Positions 5,924 to 7,239 of a stretch of DNA of 7,239 nt are shown here, piece after piece. Each line of letters opens with the position of its first letter. The stretch's first letter is position 1. Location: positions 1 through 7,239 of the forward strand of contig JAKAGH010000161.1 in NCBI GenBank assembly GCA_021817645.1. The letters are read 5' to 3'. A program made the translations under genes and the position numbers. Under the pieces are notes generated by a model. It was not told the DNA's origin. It ran no database searches and was given only the letters and a program-made list of their open reading frames with translations. The stretch comes from Deltaproteobacteria bacterium. GTDB lineage: Bacteria; Desulfobacterota; Desulfobaccia; Desulfobaccales; 0-14-0-80-60-11.

Positions 5924-7239
5924 ATGACTAAGAGAACCGGCCTGGAGTGGAAATCAGCCACAGCCAGGTTATGGGGGGGGGTTCTCCTGGGTATGGTTTT
6001 GTGCCTCTGGGCCGGGGGGGAACCGGCCTACGGCGTTGACCTGCTGCAAGGGGTGCGGGACCAGGAGATTAAACAAGTATTACGCCTGCAGGTGGGGAGT
6101 TCCAAGGTGCTTAAGACTCCCTTCCCCGTCACCCGCATTTCCGTGGCCAGCCCCGAGATTGCGGACATCGTGGTCATCTCCGACCGGGAGCTCTATATCA
6201 ACGGCATGGGCCCCGGCGTCACCAACATCACCCTTTGGGGCCGCAATCGTTTTACTTCCACACAGGTGATGGTGGAAATGAATGTCTCTCTTTTGAAAGA
6301 GAAGCTCCACAAGATTTTGCCCCAGGAAAAGATTGGAGTTGAATCGGCTGGAAATTCCGTGGTGCTCTCCGGAGAGGTTTCCAGCGCTGTGGCCCAGCAA
6401 ACGGCCCTGGACCTGGCCGCCGGTTTTCTCCGGGAACTGGGAGTGGAAACCTCGGAGGTGAAGGGCATGCAAGGCCAGCCGCCCACGATGGCGCCTGGCG
6501 GCGGGAGTTTACCTCCTTCATCCAGAGGCATGACCGAAGGAAAATACAGAGAGGTCAAGGTCATTAATCTCATGCATGTGGGCGGCGTGCAGCAGGTGAT
6601 GGTGGAAGTGCGGGTCGCCGAGATCCAACGCGATCTGGGGCGGCAAATCGGCGTCAACTTCTTTACCACCGACCACCAAGGCAACTTCGTCGTCAGTATG
6701 TTGAACAAGCTTACCGGTCTCAATTCCTTTACCCGGGGCTTCTCGTCCATCACCCTCGACCAAAATGTTTCTACTGCAGTCAACGCCATGGCGGGCTTCA
6801 CCACCGGCACCTGGGTCTGGACCGCCTTTTTCAATGCCCTGAAGAGCCAAGGGTTGGGCCGGCTTTTAGCAGAGCCGAATCTGGTGGCTACCAGCGGCCA
6901 GGAAGCCTCCTTCCTGGCGGGTGGGGAATTCCCCGTGCCCGTGCCGCAGCCCGGCGCCGGTGGCTCAGTAATAACCATCGACTGGAAGAAGTTCGGGGTG
7001 GGTCTGGTCTTTACCCCCACGGTGCTGGATGGGGGCAAGATTGCCCTCAAAGTGGCGCCCGAGGTCTCCGAACTGGATTTCAGCACCGCCCCGGTAGTCG
7101 TCTCCGGCTTCCAGGTGCCGGGTCTGCGGGTGAGACGCACTGCCACCCATATCGAGCTCAAAGACGGCCAGACCTTTGCCATCGCCGGGCTGCTGTCCGA
7201 TACCCATCGCAACGCCATCAGCAAGTTTCCAGTGCTGGG
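5924..7239 (+). CDS. cpaC: CpaC/RcpA-type secretin of the Tad pilus, 3' end outside the window
   Basis: Outer-membrane secretin through which the Tad/Flp pilus leaves the cell. The window holds 438 codons and ends inside the gene without a stop. A signal peptide is clear: basic start with Lys3 and Arg4, hydrophobic core about 17-31, probable cleavage after AYG at 37. A pilus-type secretin N-domain follows (about 50-118), including TRISVASPEIADIVVISDRE and the beta-strand LYINGMGPGVTNITLWG. A BON-like domain spans about 120-180 (ISLLKEKL-like helix, then VVLSGEVSS). A Pro/Gly/Ser-rich linker (about 184-203) leads to the secretin domain. Secretin signatures are VMVEVRVAEI (225-234), LLAEPNLVATSGQEASFLAG (314-333), the VPVPQ block (338-342), FGVGLVFTPTVLDGG (357-371) and VRRTATHIELKDGQTFAIAG (403-422). 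The frame breaks off at FPVLG, which in the family usually begins the motif before the last transmembrane strands, so only the C-terminal end should be missing. The gene has its own promoter and ribosome binding site. Confidence 0.92.
   Translation, partial: MTKRTGLEWKSATARLWGGVLLGMVLCLWAGGEPAYGVDLLQGVRDQEIKQVLRLQVGSSKVLKTPFPVTRISVASPEIADIVVISDRELYINGMGPGVTNITLWGRNRFTSTQVMVEMNVSLLKEKLHKILPQEKIGVESAGNSVVLSGEVSSAVAQQTALDLAAGFLRELGVETSEVKGMQGQPPTMAPGGGSLPPSSRGMTEGKYREVKVINLMHVGGVQQVMVEVRVAEIQRDLGRQIGVNFFTTDHQGNFVVSMLNKLTGLNSFTRGFSSITLDQNVSTAVNAMAGFTTGTWVWTAFFNALKSQGLGRLLAEPNLVATSGQEASFLAGGEFPVPVPQPGAGGSVITIDWKKFGVGLVFTPTVLDGGKIALKVAPEVSELDFSTAPVVVSGFQVPGLRVRRTATHIELKDGQTFAIAGLLSDTHRNAISKFPVL

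Noticed and set aside
5916..5927. Three-codon frame ATG CCA AGA TGA overlapping the secretin start
   Set aside because: It is only two bases from the ribosome binding site, and the spacing fits the ATG at 5924 much better. It is probably chance.
6193..7224. Minus-strand frame of 343 codons near the right edge
   Set aside because: It is the complement of the secretin gene, whose signal peptide and secretin motifs are unmistakable on the plus strand.

Overview
The window looks like chromosomal DNA of a Gram-negative bacterium with a GC-rich coding bias. An outer-membrane secretin and a membrane-bound c-type cytochrome indicate the envelope type and a respiratory lifestyle. The mix (a CHPYGGN-type monohaem cytochrome, an RNB exonuclease with a long charged N-terminus, Tad pilus genes) would suit a deltaproteobacterium/Desulfobacterota. 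That assignment is inference from protein flavour only; no phylogenetic marker is present.

Layout. At the left edge is the 3' part of a gene for a membrane-anchored cytochrome c (2-475, +). It converges on a large RNB-family exoribonuclease gene (715-2703, -). The ribonuclease gene is divergent from a calcineurin-like metallophosphoesterase gene (2938-3681, +). The 234-bp spacer between them carries a striking inverted repeat built from the heptamer TTTTCTG/CAGAAAA and a 14-bp perfect palindrome touching the phosphoesterase start. A GNAT N-acetyltransferase gene follows (3761-4324, +), then a CpaA/TadV-type prepilin peptidase (4528-5079, +). Next is an 844-bp AT-rich stretch with no convincing gene (5080-5923). 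The window ends inside a CpaC/RcpA-type secretin gene (5924 to beyond 7239, +).

How the genes fit together. The prepilin peptidase and the secretin belong to one machine, the Tad (Flp) pilus: CpaA trims Flp prepilins at the inner membrane, and CpaC forms the outer-membrane channel. In many Tad loci cpaB lies between cpaA and cpaC and a flp pilin gene lies beside cpaA. Neither is recognisable here, and the secretin has its own good sigma70-like promoter in the AT-rich gap. The phosphoesterase, the acetyltransferase and the ribonuclease are housekeeping-type genes with no visible link to the pilus. I see no tRNA, rRNA, CRISPR array or intact insertion sequence, and no clearly new system. The most noteworthy items are the heptamer repeat element at 2765-2934 and the gene-poor gap inside the Tad locus.
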